Shown here: positions 27,939 through 36,375 of the stretch, piece after piece | Position numbering within the stretch: position 1 is the first letter of the stretch | How the letters are laid out: each line of letters begins with the position of its first letter | Program-made: the position numbers and the translations under genes | Notes under the pieces: model-generated | Told to the model about the DNA's origin: nothing | The model's input: only the letters and a program-made list of their open reading frames with translations | Database searches by the model: none | NCBI GenBank assembly: GCA_002753465.1 | Contig: PEAF01000013.1 | Location: 1-38,856, forward strand | DNA from: Candidatus Omnitrophota bacterium | GTDB taxonomy: Bacteria; Omnitrophota; Gorgyraeia; Zapsychrales; Fredricksoniimonadaceae | Direction of reading: 5' to 3' | Length of the DNA: 38,856 nt

Positions 27939-28076
27939 GAGTTTACTGGCTCTTAAGGCTTCAGGTATCCCTGGCTGCTCAGACAGTGGAAACAGCTTTT
28001 CCTAAAAAGCATTTTTGAAAGCTTGGTTTCCAAACTCGCAGCTGCGGGACACCCTCAGCCTTAAGCCAGTAAACTC
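27939..28076. repeat. 138-bp long imperfect inverted repeat between ybeY and recO
   Basis: The outer arms are GAGTTTACTGGCTCTTAAGG on the left (27939-27958) and its near-perfect reverse complement at 28057-28076, two bases shorter. Pairing continues inwards: GGTGTCCC with GGGATACC (one G-U), GCTGC with GCAGC, GGAAAC with GTTTCC, and AGCTTT with AAAGCT. About 45-50 of the ~60 bases per arm pair around a small AT-rich loop near 28005-28018. The right arm contains the last codons and the stop of ybeY. AAGA lies just outside or overlapping both ends (27937-27940 and 28077-28080), possibly a short target duplication. It may be a MITE-like element or an intercistronic RNA structure. Confidence 0.75.
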
Positions 28077-28498
28077 AAGAGCATATCTTCTTTTTTGCTC
28101 ATTCGACGACGCTGCGCATCCGTTGCGTCATCATAGCCGATTAAATGCAATAAACCATGGGCAATGTAACGGCAAATTTCACGTTCAAAAGACTGACCGT
28201 TATCATGAGCATTGCGCCTTGCCTGCGCGGGTGAGATCACTAATTCTCCCTCCAGGACATCACCCTTAGGCTCTGACAGGTTAAACGTAATGATATCGGT
28301 CACATAGTCATGCCCGAGGCTTGCTTTATTAAGACGCCGCATGGCACCTCCTTGAACAAAAACAAGGGAGATCGCCGCCTTGTGCACGCCAAGGCTCTTT
28401 AAAAATGTAACTGTAACAGACTGGATCTGACTGACACTAAAAGGAATCGCCGCCGGCGCGGAAACCGCAACCGAAAAACGGGAACGATCAGTGACCAT
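28061..28498 (-). CDS. ybeY: Endoribonuclease YbeY (145 aa)
   Basis: YbeY is a metal-dependent single-strand endoribonuclease involved in 16S rRNA 3' maturation and ribosome quality control. The central TDIITFNLSEP block and the metal site HGLLHLIGYD are present: His114 and His118 are visible, but the third ligand position, usually His124, is Asp124 here. The length is typical. It overlaps the upstream HD-phosphodiesterase gene by 11 nt, which suggests translational coupling. Its final codons (S-L-L-A-stop) form the outer arm of the 138-bp inverted repeat that lies before recO. Confidence 0.92.
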   Translation of the reverse strand: MVTDRSRFSVAVSAPAAIPFSVSQIQSVTVTFLKSLGVHKAAISLVFVQGGAMRRLNKASLGHDYVTDIITFNLSEPKGDVLEGELVISPAQARRNAHDNGQSFEREICRYIAHGLLHLIGYDDATDAQRRRMSKKEDMLLSLLA

Positions 28499-29837
28499 TG
28501 GTCTTTTTCACGGCAGCGGGATATTTGATGCGGACATGGTACATGGCTGAAAGCTCACGTGTAAAAACACGGCAGATGGTATCTATTTCACGCAGCGTAA
28601 GATTGCACTCATCCAACTGCCCGTCGATGAACTTATTGTTGACCACCTTGCGCACAAGCTCACTGATACGCGTCGGCGTATGCTCATCGAGTGAGCGCGT
28701 TGCCCCCTCAACCGCATCAGCCAGCATGACAATGGCCACTTCCTTGGTCTGGGGCTTAGGACCCGGATAACGGTAATTCTCTTCATTGACAAATTCCGCA
28801 TCATCACCGGCCAGTGCCTTTTGATAGAAATAATGGATCAAGCTCGTGCCGTGATGCTGCTCGATAAAATCAATGATCTTAGGATTCAGCTTGTACTCAC
28901 GCGCGATCTCAACACCCTCTTTGACGTGATTAAGGATCACAAGGCGGCTCATGGACGGCTCAAGCTCGTCGTGTTTGTTATCCACCATCATCTGATTCTC
29001 TGTAAAATAAATTGGCTTAACCAACTTACCCACATCATGGTAATAGGAACCCACACGCACCAAAAGCGCGTTGATCCCGATAGCATCGGCGGCGGCTCCC
29101 GCAATGTTGCTGAGGATAAGACTGTGATGATAGGTGCCAGGCGCCTCAAAGGCCATCCTCTTTAAAAGCGGCTGGGCCAGGGAATCAGAAAGTTCAAGCA
29201 AGCTGAAGTGGGTCAACTCTCCAAACAGCGTCTCAAATATTTTTAATGTCGCCAGAACGATCGCACCGGTCAAAAGGCCGCTGATAAGCCAAGGACGCAA
29301 TGCGTCGACCACAAGGTCTATGGAAAAAGACGGATACTCAAGAAAATACCCGAAGGCTTGAACCAGCCCCACCAAAAGACCCGCCAAAAGGATCTTGCCC
29401 CGCGTACGCACATCACGCATGACATAAACGCCCGCCAACCCACCCACAAAAGCGATCATGCAATAATCCAGCGAAAGACCCAGCGCAAGGCTTAACACCG
29501 CCGACGATACAAACGACATTGAAAATGCCAACTGAAGATCATTGAACAGGATCATGGTAAGCATGCCGACACTGGCGACAGGAATGAAATACGGAGAGAA
29601 CCTTGAATACTCCATCATGCCATGGCCTAGCGATACCATGAGCGTCAGCAGAAACCCGAGGTGCAGAAATCGCCGGCCATCGATCTGTCTGAATATAGCC
29701 AGATGCCATGCATAAAAAACAAGGACCAGCGGAATGACCAGAGAAAACCCTGCGGTATAACAATACGCCAAAAGGATCAGAAAGATCCCTGCCGCGATCG
29801 TCACCCTGTCTCTGGTTTTACTTGTGATATTTGCCAT
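28488..29837 (-). CDS. PgpH-like 7TM-HD phosphodiesterase lacking the extracellular domain (449 aa)
   Basis: About six to seven hydrophobic segments (residues 13-205) are followed by an HD domain. The HD part has the signatures of the PgpH family: PGTYHHSLILSNIA (233-246, His237-His238), VGSYYHDVGK (262-271, with His267-Asp268), FIEQHHG, RYPGPKPQTKE and MLADAVEGATRSL. PgpH enzymes hydrolyse cyclic di-AMP in the cytoplasm. The usual N-terminal extracellular 7TMR-HDED domain is absent, so the protein is about 250 or more residues shorter than typical. Position between phoH and ybeY is the normal one for pgpH. It overlaps phoH by 20 nt and ybeY by 11 nt. Substrate assignment is by family only. 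Confidence 0.88.
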   Translation of the reverse strand: MANITSKTRDRVTIAAGIFLILLAYCYTAGFSLVIPLVLVFYAWHLAIFRQIDGRRFLHLGFLLTLMVSLGHGMMEYSRFSPYFIPVASVGMLTMILFNDLQLAFSMSFVSSAVLSLALGLSLDYCMIAFVGGLAGVYVMRDVRTRGKILLAGLLVGLVQAFGYFLEYPSFSIDLVVDALRPWLISGLLTGAIVLATLKIFETLFGELTHFSLLELSDSLAQPLLKRMAFEAPGTYHHSLILSNIAGAAADAIGINALLVRVGSYYHDVGKLVKPIYFTENQMMVDNKHDELEPSMSRLVILNHVKEGVEIAREYKLNPKIIDFIEQHHGTSLIHYFYQKALAGDDAEFVNEENYRYPGPKPQTKEVAIVMLADAVEGATRSLDEHTPTRISELVRKVVNNKFIDGQLDECNLTLREIDTICRVFTRELSAMYHVRIKYPAAVKKTNGH

Positions 29838-30765
29838 ACGCTTCTATGATCTTCTGAACAAGTTCATGCCTGACCGTATCTTCGGCGGTCAAATGAACGA
29901 ATTTGATCTCTTCAACAGAACGCAGGACATTTTCCGCCTCAACAAGCCCGATCTGCTGTCCTTCAGGAAGATCGCTCTGGGTCACGTCACCCGTGATAAC
30001 GGTTTTGGAATCAAATCCCAGGCGTGTTAAAAACATTTTCATCTGCTCCGGCGTAGAATTCTGCGCCTCATCCAGAATAACAAACGCCTCATTGAACGTA
30101 CGCCCGCGCATATATGCCAGCGGCGCCACTTCAATGATGCCCTGTTCGGCATACTGCTCAACTTTGTCAGGCTCTAACATTTCATAAAGAGCATCATACA
30201 AAGGGCGCAGATACGGCATAACTTTCTGCTCAAGCTCGCCAGGCAGAAAACCAAGATTCTCGCCAGCTTCAACCGCCGGACGTGTCAGGATGATACGACG
30301 TACCAGCCCTTTCTTAAGCGCATTGACCGCCATGGCCATGGCCAAATAGGTTTTGCCCGTCCCCGCCGGTCCGATACCGAAAACAATATCATGCGTCTTG
30401 ATCGCTTCTATATATTCGATCTGCCCCTTGGTCTTAGGCGTAATAAGACCGCCCTTGACCGGCAATTCGATCTTTTCCTTGGAAAGACGCTTTAACCCCG
30501 CCTCTTTCTCCGACTGCGCCACGCGATTGGCGAACTGAATATCGCGCTTCTTGACCGCACGCCCGCTCTTAACGATCCCCAACAGATAATTGAACAGTTC
30601 TCCGACTTGAGCGACCTTTTCCTCAGACCCATCAGCCCGCAACCCCTCCTGGGTACGGAAAATACGCACGGCGAATTCCTTCTCAATGGTCTTCAGATTC
30701 TCATCGTACTTGCCGAACAGTTGCTGAATATCACGATTGTCGTCAAATTTGAGATTTAGGATCAT
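29818..30765 (-). CDS. PhoH-family ATPase (YbeZ-like, 315 aa)
   Basis: A predicted cytoplasmic ATPase with Walker A GIGPAGTGKT (130-139), the RPAVEAGENLGFLPG block, Walker B VILDEAQNS (about residue 228-236) and a TRLGFDSKTVITGDVTQ sensor region. PhoH/YbeZ proteins are thought to act with YbeY in RNA processing, and the two genes are near neighbours here, separated only by the HD-phosphodiesterase gene. Length is typical. An AGGAG lies about 12 nt upstream of ATG 30765. The gene follows the LysM lipoprotein by 24 nt. Confidence 0.93.
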   Translation of the reverse strand: MILNLKFDDNRDIQQLFGKYDENLKTIEKEFAVRIFRTQEGLRADGSEEKVAQVGELFNYLLGIVKSGRAVKKRDIQFANRVAQSEKEAGLKRLSKEKIELPVKGGLITPKTKGQIEYIEAIKTHDIVFGIGPAGTGKTYLAMAMAVNALKKGLVRRIILTRPAVEAGENLGFLPGELEQKVMPYLRPLYDALYEMLEPDKVEQYAEQGIIEVAPLAYMRGRTFNEAFVILDEAQNSTPEQMKMFLTRLGFDSKTVITGDVTQSDLPEGQQIGLVEAENVLRSVEEIKFVHLTAEDTVRHELVQKIIEAYGKYHK

Positions 30766-30789
30766 GCGTCGGCCATCTCCTGTAAACGG

Positions 30790-31284
30790 TTAGAGTTGAG
30801 GGATCTTGATCTTAACGCCGGATTTAAGAAAGTTCGGGTCCTTAAGAACATCCCGGTTCGCATCATAAATTTTAGTCCACTTGCTATAAGTTCCATAGAC
30901 TTTCTTGGAAATCTTTTGCAGCGTGTCATCCTTCTCAACAACATACTCCTGAGGAACAGTCTTCACCTGGACATCTTTTGAAGGTGCCACAGCACTCTGC
31001 GGCAGGTCAAAATTCTTTTCTTCAGGGCTCACCTCAACGGTGTCGACGCTCTTTTTGCCATGATCCGCAACCTGCTGTGCGGGGGCAACCCCCTTCTTGT
31101 CCTTTTCAATAACCTCGAGAACAATGACCTTACGGGTTTTAACAGGCCCTTGATCGACTGGCATACCCGGGATATCCTGATCAACGCGCGGCTTATTGAC
31201 CACATAGGTCTTAGCTGTCACGCAACCGCTCAATGAAATGACCATGATAAAGCCTGCCACTAGAAATCCTGATTTCTTCAACAT
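30790..31284 (-). CDS. LysM-domain lipoprotein (164 aa)
   Basis: Start ATG 31284 has AGGAG at good spacing; a TTG two codons earlier would abut the ribosome binding site. The N-terminus is a lipoprotein signal with lipobox LSGC (Cys21), so the mature protein should be lipidated and held at a membrane facing the periplasm. A low-complexity charged linker follows. The C-terminal ~50 residues (112-164) form one LysM domain (EYVVEKDDTLQKISKKVYG, then KWTKIYDANRD and LKSGVKIKIP), which binds peptidoglycan glycan chains. It probably acts in cell-wall attachment. It lies 13 nt downstream of aspS in the same operon. Confidence 0.88.
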   Translation of the reverse strand: MLKKSGFLVAGFIMVISLSGCVTAKTYVVNKPRVDQDIPGMPVDQGPVKTRKVIVLEVIEKDKKGVAPAQQVADHGKKSVDTVEVSPEEKNFDLPQSAVAPSKDVQVKTVPQEYVVEKDDTLQKISKKVYGTYSKWTKIYDANRDVLKDPNFLKSGVKIKIPQL

Positions 31285-31297
31285 AACCAACTCCTGC

Positions 31298-32698
31298 TTA
31301 TGATTTCTTCTTTAATGAGACAAGACCAAGGTCCTGAAGTTGCTTCGCATCCGCCAATGACGGTGCATCTGACAACGGGCATGCGCCGCGCTGCGTCTTG
31401 GGAAATGCAATGGTATCCCTGATAGAATCCAATCCCGTCATGATCGCCACCAAGCGGTCGAGTCCATAAGCCACACCCGCATGCGGCGGCGCTCCGTATT
31501 CAAACGCACGCAGCAGGAAACCAAAACGTGCTTCGATCTCATCCTGTGCCAACCCGATCGTATCAAAGATCTTCTTCTGGATCTCACGGCGATGAATACG
31601 AATCGACCCGGAACCGATCTCATTGCCATTCAAGACAAGATCATAAGCGCGCGAACGGATCTTCGAAAGGTCCTGCCCGTCCATCATGGCCACATCATCA
31701 GGATGGACCGACGTGAAGGGGTGATGCTCACTGACCCAGCGCTTCTCTTCGGGGACCCACTTGAAAAGCGGGAATTCCGTGACCCATAAGAACGCAAATT
31801 CATTCTTATCCGTCTTGTCCTTGCGGATATCCGGTTTATCACACCCGTATTTCGCCATAGCCTCGGCATGTGTCATGCGCGGGAACGGGATCGGAAGATC
31901 GATACCCTTGATCTCCTTGAAGATCTGCTGGTACATGCGTTCCGTTACAGCATAAACATCCTCTTCATCGACGAAAGACATCTCCATATCGATCTGCGTG
32001 AATTCAGGCTGACGGTCAGAACGCAGGTCCTCATCACGGAAACATTTAACGATCTGATAATACCTGTCCATCCCCGAGACCATCAAAAGCTGCTTGAAGA
32101 TCTGCGGCGACTGCGGCAGCGCATAGAACTGGCCCATGTTCAGACGCGACGGCACCAGAAAATCACGGGCGCCTTCGGGCGTTGATTTTGTCAGCACAGG
32201 CGTTTCGACCTCAATAAAATTTTCGCTGTTCAGGAAATTACGAACAGTCAACGCAAGCTTGTGACGGGTTAAAAGGGCTTCGCGCATCTTGTCCCGGCGG
32301 ATATCCAGATAACGGTAGGTCAGACGGGTCTCTTCATTGACATCAACGTCACCGTCGATCTCAAAAACAGGGACCTTGCTCTCATTAAGGATCTCGAGTT
32401 CTTTGGCCAGCAACTCAACACCGCCCGTAAGCATATCCGCATTAACGTTCTTATCAGGGCGGACACTCACAGAACCCTTGATGCGCACCACAAACTCAGG
32501 CCCGAGTTTCTGCGCTGTTTCATGGGCGAGCTTCGCCACAGAAGGAACGAAAACAACCTGCGTCACGCCATACCGGTCGCGGATATCAATGAAGATCAAT
32601 TTGCCGTGATCACGACGACGGTGGACCCATCCGGTCAAAACCACTTCCTGATCTTTAAGCGTTGGCCTTAATTCTCCGCATGTGTGTGTACGTAACAT
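31298..32698 (-). CDS. aspS: Aspartyl-tRNA synthetase, bacterial type without GAD insertion (466 aa)
   Basis: A class II synthetase that charges tRNA-Asp. The N-terminal OB-fold anticodon-binding domain (TGWVHRRRDHGKLIFIDIRD, about 22-41), motif 2 (CFRDEDLRSDRQPEFTQ, 219-235) and motif 3 (GVAYGLDRLVAIM near the end) are of the bacterial type, as is the closing FPKTQRGACPLSDAPS. DKPDIR (287-292) is separated from FLWVTEFPLF (303-312) by only about 10 residues. In ordinary bacterial AspRS (about 590 aa) the ~100-residue GAD insertion domain lies there. No frameshift is visible and flanking motifs are intact, so this appears to be a clean deletion. Whether it is discriminating or also charges tRNA-Asn cannot be told from sequence alone. 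Confidence 0.95.
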   Translation of the reverse strand: MLRTHTCGELRPTLKDQEVVLTGWVHRRRDHGKLIFIDIRDRYGVTQVVFVPSVAKLAHETAQKLGPEFVVRIKGSVSVRPDKNVNADMLTGGVELLAKELEILNESKVPVFEIDGDVDVNEETRLTYRYLDIRRDKMREALLTRHKLALTVRNFLNSENFIEVETPVLTKSTPEGARDFLVPSRLNMGQFYALPQSPQIFKQLLMVSGMDRYYQIVKCFRDEDLRSDRQPEFTQIDMEMSFVDEEDVYAVTERMYQQIFKEIKGIDLPIPFPRMTHAEAMAKYGCDKPDIRKDKTDKNEFAFLWVTEFPLFKWVPEEKRWVSEHHPFTSVHPDDVAMMDGQDLSKIRSRAYDLVLNGNEIGSGSIRIHRREIQKKIFDTIGLAQDEIEARFGFLLRAFEYGAPPHAGVAYGLDRLVAIMTGLDSIRDTIAFPKTQRGACPLSDAPSLADAKQLQDLGLVSLKKKS

Positions 32699-32700
32699 CT

Positions 32701-34014
32701 TTACAGCCTTTCTAATTGACGACTTAATTCTTCGACCGCTTTTTTACGGTCAACGATTGTCTGTTCGCCCGTGGTCATATTCTTCACGCCGACGGTCGCA
32801 TTCTTTAATTCTTCTTCACCTAAAATAATGACAAAGCGAGCCCCGAGTTTATTGGCCTGCTCAAACTGCTTTTTAAACGCTCGCCCTCTACCAAAGTCCA
32901 TGTCAGCGGCCAAACCGCCCTGCCGCAGCTCATGCACAAGCCCAAAAGTTTCAGTTTCATATTCCGGTTTGCCAGCAACGACAAAAACATCTAAAAAACG
33001 CTTAGCCTGAACCAACTTGCCCTGCGCTTCCAAGGCCAGCAAGATACGCTCCATGCCCAAAGCAAATCCCATAGCTCCCACTTGTTCAGGGAACCTGCGA
33101 TCACCCCCGCCCAATTGCTCGATAAGCCCATTATAACGGCCCCCCGCCCCCAGAGCATCCTGAGCCCCAAGACCTGCGTAAGCTATCTCAAACACCGTAT
33201 GAGTATAATAGTCGAGGCCACGCACCAAATGTGACGAAACCTCATAAACTACCCCGAGTTGATCAAGGCCTTTTTTAACTTCTTCAAAATATTTAAGCCC
33301 TGCTTCAGACAAATGCCGAGACCCTATTTCCAGGGTGTTTATAACTTCCTTGCATGCCGGATCTTTTGAATCTAATAAACGAAAAACATTACGCTCATAC
33401 TGGGACTTGGATTCATCACCCAGATGGTCGATCTTGCCCTTTAACTCCGCACGCAGCCAATTGGCAAAATTCTTTTTATCTTCCGCACTGCCAAGGCTAT
33501 TGATCTTGAGCTTAAAGTCATTCAAACCAAATCCCTTAAGAAGCTTTACGCAAAGAGCAATGATCTCGGCATCAAGCAGAGGATGATTTGCCCCGCGTCC
33601 TATGGCCTCCGCCCCGATCTGATGGAATTCACGCAACCGCCCTTTTTGAGGCCGCTCACCGCGAAACATGGGACCCATATAAAAGAGCTTAGACAAAAAC
33701 TCTTCACGCCCTAAATCATACTGATTATACGCCCGCACAACAGGCGCCGTTCCTTCAGGCCGCAGAGCAAACCCCGCATCATCAGACGCGCCCTCTGCCC
33801 GCTGACTTTTTATCTCCAAAAGCTGCTTGTTCACGACTTCGGTCGATTCACCTAAAGAACGTTTAAAAAGCCCTGTATCTTCAAAGACAGGCGTACGGAT
33901 CTCACTGTAACCGTATGTCTTAAAAAGCGTTCGGGCTGTGGTTTCTAGTTGGTGCCATTCAGCGATATGACATGGAAGGATATCGCTTGTGCCGCGGGGA
34001 GAAGATATCTTCAC
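32701..34014 (-). CDS. hisS: Histidyl-tRNA synthetase (437 aa)
   Basis: Charges tRNA-His with histidine using ATP. Class II signatures are clear: SSPRGTSDILP at the start, RPEGTAPVVRAY (motif 2 region), MFRGERPQKGRLREFHQIG, LVRGLDYYTHTVFEI (the histidine-A signature), GAGGRYNGLIEQLGG and GFALGMERI (motif 3). The C-terminal anticodon domain (DVFVVAG ... KKQFEQANKLGARFVIILGEEEL) is complete. Length is normal. It begins 1 nt after the HU gene stop and is followed after 2 nt by aspS, a common bacterial pairing. Confidence 0.96.
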   Translation of the reverse strand: MKISSPRGTSDILPCHIAEWHQLETTARTLFKTYGYSEIRTPVFEDTGLFKRSLGESTEVVNKQLLEIKSQRAEGASDDAGFALRPEGTAPVVRAYNQYDLGREEFLSKLFYMGPMFRGERPQKGRLREFHQIGAEAIGRGANHPLLDAEIIALCVKLLKGFGLNDFKLKINSLGSAEDKKNFANWLRAELKGKIDHLGDESKSQYERNVFRLLDSKDPACKEVINTLEIGSRHLSEAGLKYFEEVKKGLDQLGVVYEVSSHLVRGLDYYTHTVFEIAYAGLGAQDALGAGGRYNGLIEQLGGGDRRFPEQVGAMGFALGMERILLALEAQGKLVQAKRFLDVFVVAGKPEYETETFGLVHELRQGGLAADMDFGRGRAFKKQFEQANKLGARFVIILGEEELKNATVGVKNMTTGEQTIVDRKKAVEELSRQLERL

Positions 34015-34015
34015 G

Positions 34016-34288
34016 TTATTTGATCTTCTGTTTCATCTCAAGGCCGGGTTTAAAAACAACAACACGACGCGGAGGAACAGGAACACTTGCCCCCGTACGC
34101 GGGTTGCGCCCGAAACGGGCACGACGCTCTTTGATCTTAAATACGCCAAAGTTACGCAACTCGACCTTCTCATTGCGGTTAAGACTATCAACGATCACAT
34201 CGAATGTTTTCTGGACGATCTTTTTGACATCAACCTGCTTGATGCCAGTCATATCCGTGATCTTAAGGACAATATCTTTCTTCGTCAT
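34016..34288 (-). CDS. HU/IHF-family nucleoid DNA-binding protein (90 aa)
   Basis: ATG 34288 is preceded by a strong AGGAGG at 8 nt, giving the standard ~90-residue size; a longer frame to 34330 has no support. The sequence shows the typical helix-turn-helix start (TKKDIVLKITDMTGIKQVDVK), VELRNFGVFKIKERRARFGRNPRTG and the beta-arm with VPPRRVVVFKPG. HU/IHF proteins bend and compact DNA. I cannot distinguish HU from IHF subunits by eye. First gene of the hisS-aspS operon, transcribed from the promoter at 34318-34346. Confidence 0.93.
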   Translation of the reverse strand: MTKKDIVLKITDMTGIKQVDVKKIVQKTFDVIVDSLNRNEKVELRNFGVFKIKERRARFGRNPRTGASVPVPPRRVVVFKPGLEMKQKIK

Positions 34289-34317
34289 AACTTGTAGCCT
34301 CCTGGAATTGTGTAACC

Positions 34318-34346
34318 ATCGTATCAACAAGGCTTTAGGGTGTCAA
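34318..34346 (-). promoter_or_regulatory. Sigma70 promoter of the HU-hisS-aspS operon
   Basis: On the minus strand the elements are TTGACA (34346-34341), a 17-bp spacer and TACGAT (34323-34318). The -35 box is perfect and the spacing ideal. Transcription would start near 34311, giving a leader of about 23 nt that carries the AGGAGG of the HU gene. Confidence 0.75.
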
Positions 34347-34421
34347 GAATATAAAACACAGCACATCCTTTAAAAATATCCCTTCTGCCGCAGCAATTCT
34401 TATGGCAAAATAAGCCTTCCT

Positions 34422-36362
34422 ATGGACTTATTAAACCTCCAAAGATCTCTCAAGATCATTAACTCACTTTGGTTGCGCGCCGGAGCCGTCTATTTTATCG
34501 ACCACGTTACTTTGCTTGGGTCTTTGGGCCTCAGCAACCTTTTTGGCATTTCTTACCATGCCGCCTGGTTCAGGTCCATCGACAAATGCATCTTAGTATC
34601 AATCAAAATCGCCCTCATCACCTGGACCCTTGGCCGCATCATTGAGATACTCACGCATGAATCACCCGCAGCCCACTTTGAAAACTTCATAAAAATCCTT
34701 CGCAAAGGAATCTGGATCGTCATAGCAGCCATGACGGCGCCCTGGATCATCCACTTCTTCCTGTGGTTGCCCGCAAGGAATAACGCAATACCCATCGACC
34801 TTGTGACCGCCTTTCTAAGCACGGCCATAGCTTTCTGGTCTGCCCGTCAGTTCATCAAGGTCAAGTATGGCAGCAGCCATCCTCAAGTCTCAAAAGACAT
34901 TCCTTTATCTTTATCTACAACCATTTCCGGCATCCTGTTCTTACTGCTATTTCTGACGGCCTATATACTCGACCTGAAAGCCCAAGCCATGCCCTGGGCA
35001 TCTCCCTTGACGGCAATTCTTACAACTCAGATCTACTTCCTTGCCTTTACCTATTTTGCCGTCAAGATCATCACACGTCACCCTGAAATCACCCATGCAT
35101 TCACCTCAAGCAGAACGCTCATTCTTGTCAACCCTCCCTCCGGTAATGCCGCACTGGCTATTTTTTCAACGGCTTTGCGTAATTATCCGCCATTTTTCTG
35201 TGTTCTTAAAGCACTGACGCCAGAAAGATACCGTGTCATCGAATACAATCGATTCCTGTGGCAAAGCCGCTACGCCCAAGCCAACGCTCTGGTCGCGATC
35301 AGTTGTTTCACATCTAATAGCGCCGAGGCATACAAGATCGCCCGGGAATTCCGCAAGCAAGGATCAAAAGTGGTGATGGGTGGGCCGCATGTGTCGTTCT
35401 TTCCCGATGAAGCACTTGAGTTCTGCGACAGTGTCGTGATAGGACCGGCAGAAAGCGTATGGGATACGATCATTGCGGACTATGAAAGCAATACCTTAAA
35501 ACCTGTCTATCATGGCGCCTACTCCCAGGAAGCCCAGGCAAGAACCTACCAGTATCTGCTCAAAGCCCCCATCGAAATAACAGCCAGTTTTCTGCAAGCC
35601 AGTCGAGGATGTAAATTCAATTGTTACTTTTGCTCTATCCACGCCATCACCGGTCACCATCTCCCCGAAAGAACTCTGGAAGAGTTACTAACCCTCATCA
35701 AACGGGTCACGCCATACAAAAAGGCCATTTCATTCATCGATAACAATATTTACATTGACCCTGCCTATGCCAAAGAACTGTTTCGCGCCATGATCCCCCT
35801 CAAGATCAAATGGACCGGCGATGCCAGCATTGATATTGCCAAAGATGATGAAGCCGTACAACTATTAAAAGAATCAGGCTGCCACACCTTGCTCATCGGC
35901 TTTGAGATCATATCTTCTTCCAAAGAAACGGCCCGCGGCGGAAAGTTCGCCTACGTCAATGACTACATCCAGCTTACACGAAAACTTCAAAAAGCCGGCG
36001 TACGCGTCAAAGCGCAATTCATTTTCGGGTTCCCGGGGGATAACTGGAGGACGCTGGCGAAGATCTGGTGGTTCTGTTTCAAATTAAGGCCATCCACAAC
36101 TGTTCTTTCATTCCTGACGCCCCTGCCGGGGTCAAGATTCCTGGACGATTCGATCCGTGAAGAACGGCTGATCAACCTCAACTGGCGAGACTACGATATC
36201 TATCAGCAGGTTACATCGCACCCGAACCTGGGGCGGTCATATCTTCTGCAAAAAGGTTTTCTGCTGATCATGATGTTCTTTTTCGTAACAACATCATCCT
36301 TCGGAAGGCTGTGTCTGCTGATCATTCTTATTATGGAATTCATTTTCTTTCACGGCGCGTAA
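34422..36362 (+). CDS. Membrane-anchored B12-binding radical SAM protein (646 aa)
   Basis: Residues 1-220 hold about six hydrophobic segments (roughly 20-45, 56-78, 97-117, 124-144, 163-187 and 197-220). A cobalamin-binding-like Rossmann region follows (about 228-350: TLILVNPPSGNAAL, ALVAISCFTSN, VVMGGPHVSFFPDEAL). The radical SAM core comes next with C397-x3-C401-x2-C404, then FIDNNIYIDPAYAKEL, LLIGFEIIS and FIFGFPGDNW. The last ~30 residues are hydrophobic and could re-anchor the protein. B12-dependent radical SAM enzymes often methylate or rearrange lipids and other substrates; fusion to a polytopic membrane domain suggests a lipid-like substrate, by inference only. No Shine-Dalgarno is seen before ATG 34422. 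The gene is divergent from the HU operon and convergent with the U32 gene. Confidence 0.85.
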   Translation: MDLLNLQRSLKIINSLWLRAGAVYFIDHVTLLGSLGLSNLFGISYHAAWFRSIDKCILVSIKIALITWTLGRIIEILTHESPAAHFENFIKILRKGIWIVIAAMTAPWIIHFFLWLPARNNAIPIDLVTAFLSTAIAFWSARQFIKVKYGSSHPQVSKDIPLSLSTTISGILFLLLFLTAYILDLKAQAMPWASPLTAILTTQIYFLAFTYFAVKIITRHPEITHAFTSSRTLILVNPPSGNAALAIFSTALRNYPPFFCVLKALTPERYRVIEYNRFLWQSRYAQANALVAISCFTSNSAEAYKIAREFRKQGSKVVMGGPHVSFFPDEALEFCDSVVIGPAESVWDTIIADYESNTLKPVYHGAYSQEAQARTYQYLLKAPIEITASFLQASRGCKFNCYFCSIHAITGHHLPERTLEELLTLIKRVTPYKKAISFIDNNIYIDPAYAKELFRAMIPLKIKWTGDASIDIAKDDEAVQLLKESGCHTLLIGFEIISSSKETARGGKFAYVNDYIQLTRKLQKAGVRVKAQFIFGFPGDNWRTLAKIWWFCFKLRPSTTVLSFLTPLPGSRFLDDSIREERLINLNWRDYDIYQQVTSHPNLGRSYLLQKGFLLIMMFFFVTTSSFGRLCLLIILIMEFIFFHGA

Positions 36363-36375
36363 ACCGCTCGCGAGC

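Noticed and set aside
36366-36375. GCTCGCGAGC palindrome between the convergent radical SAM and U32 genes
   Set aside because: Ten bases with no loop and no T-tract; too short for a terminator and likely to occur by chance.
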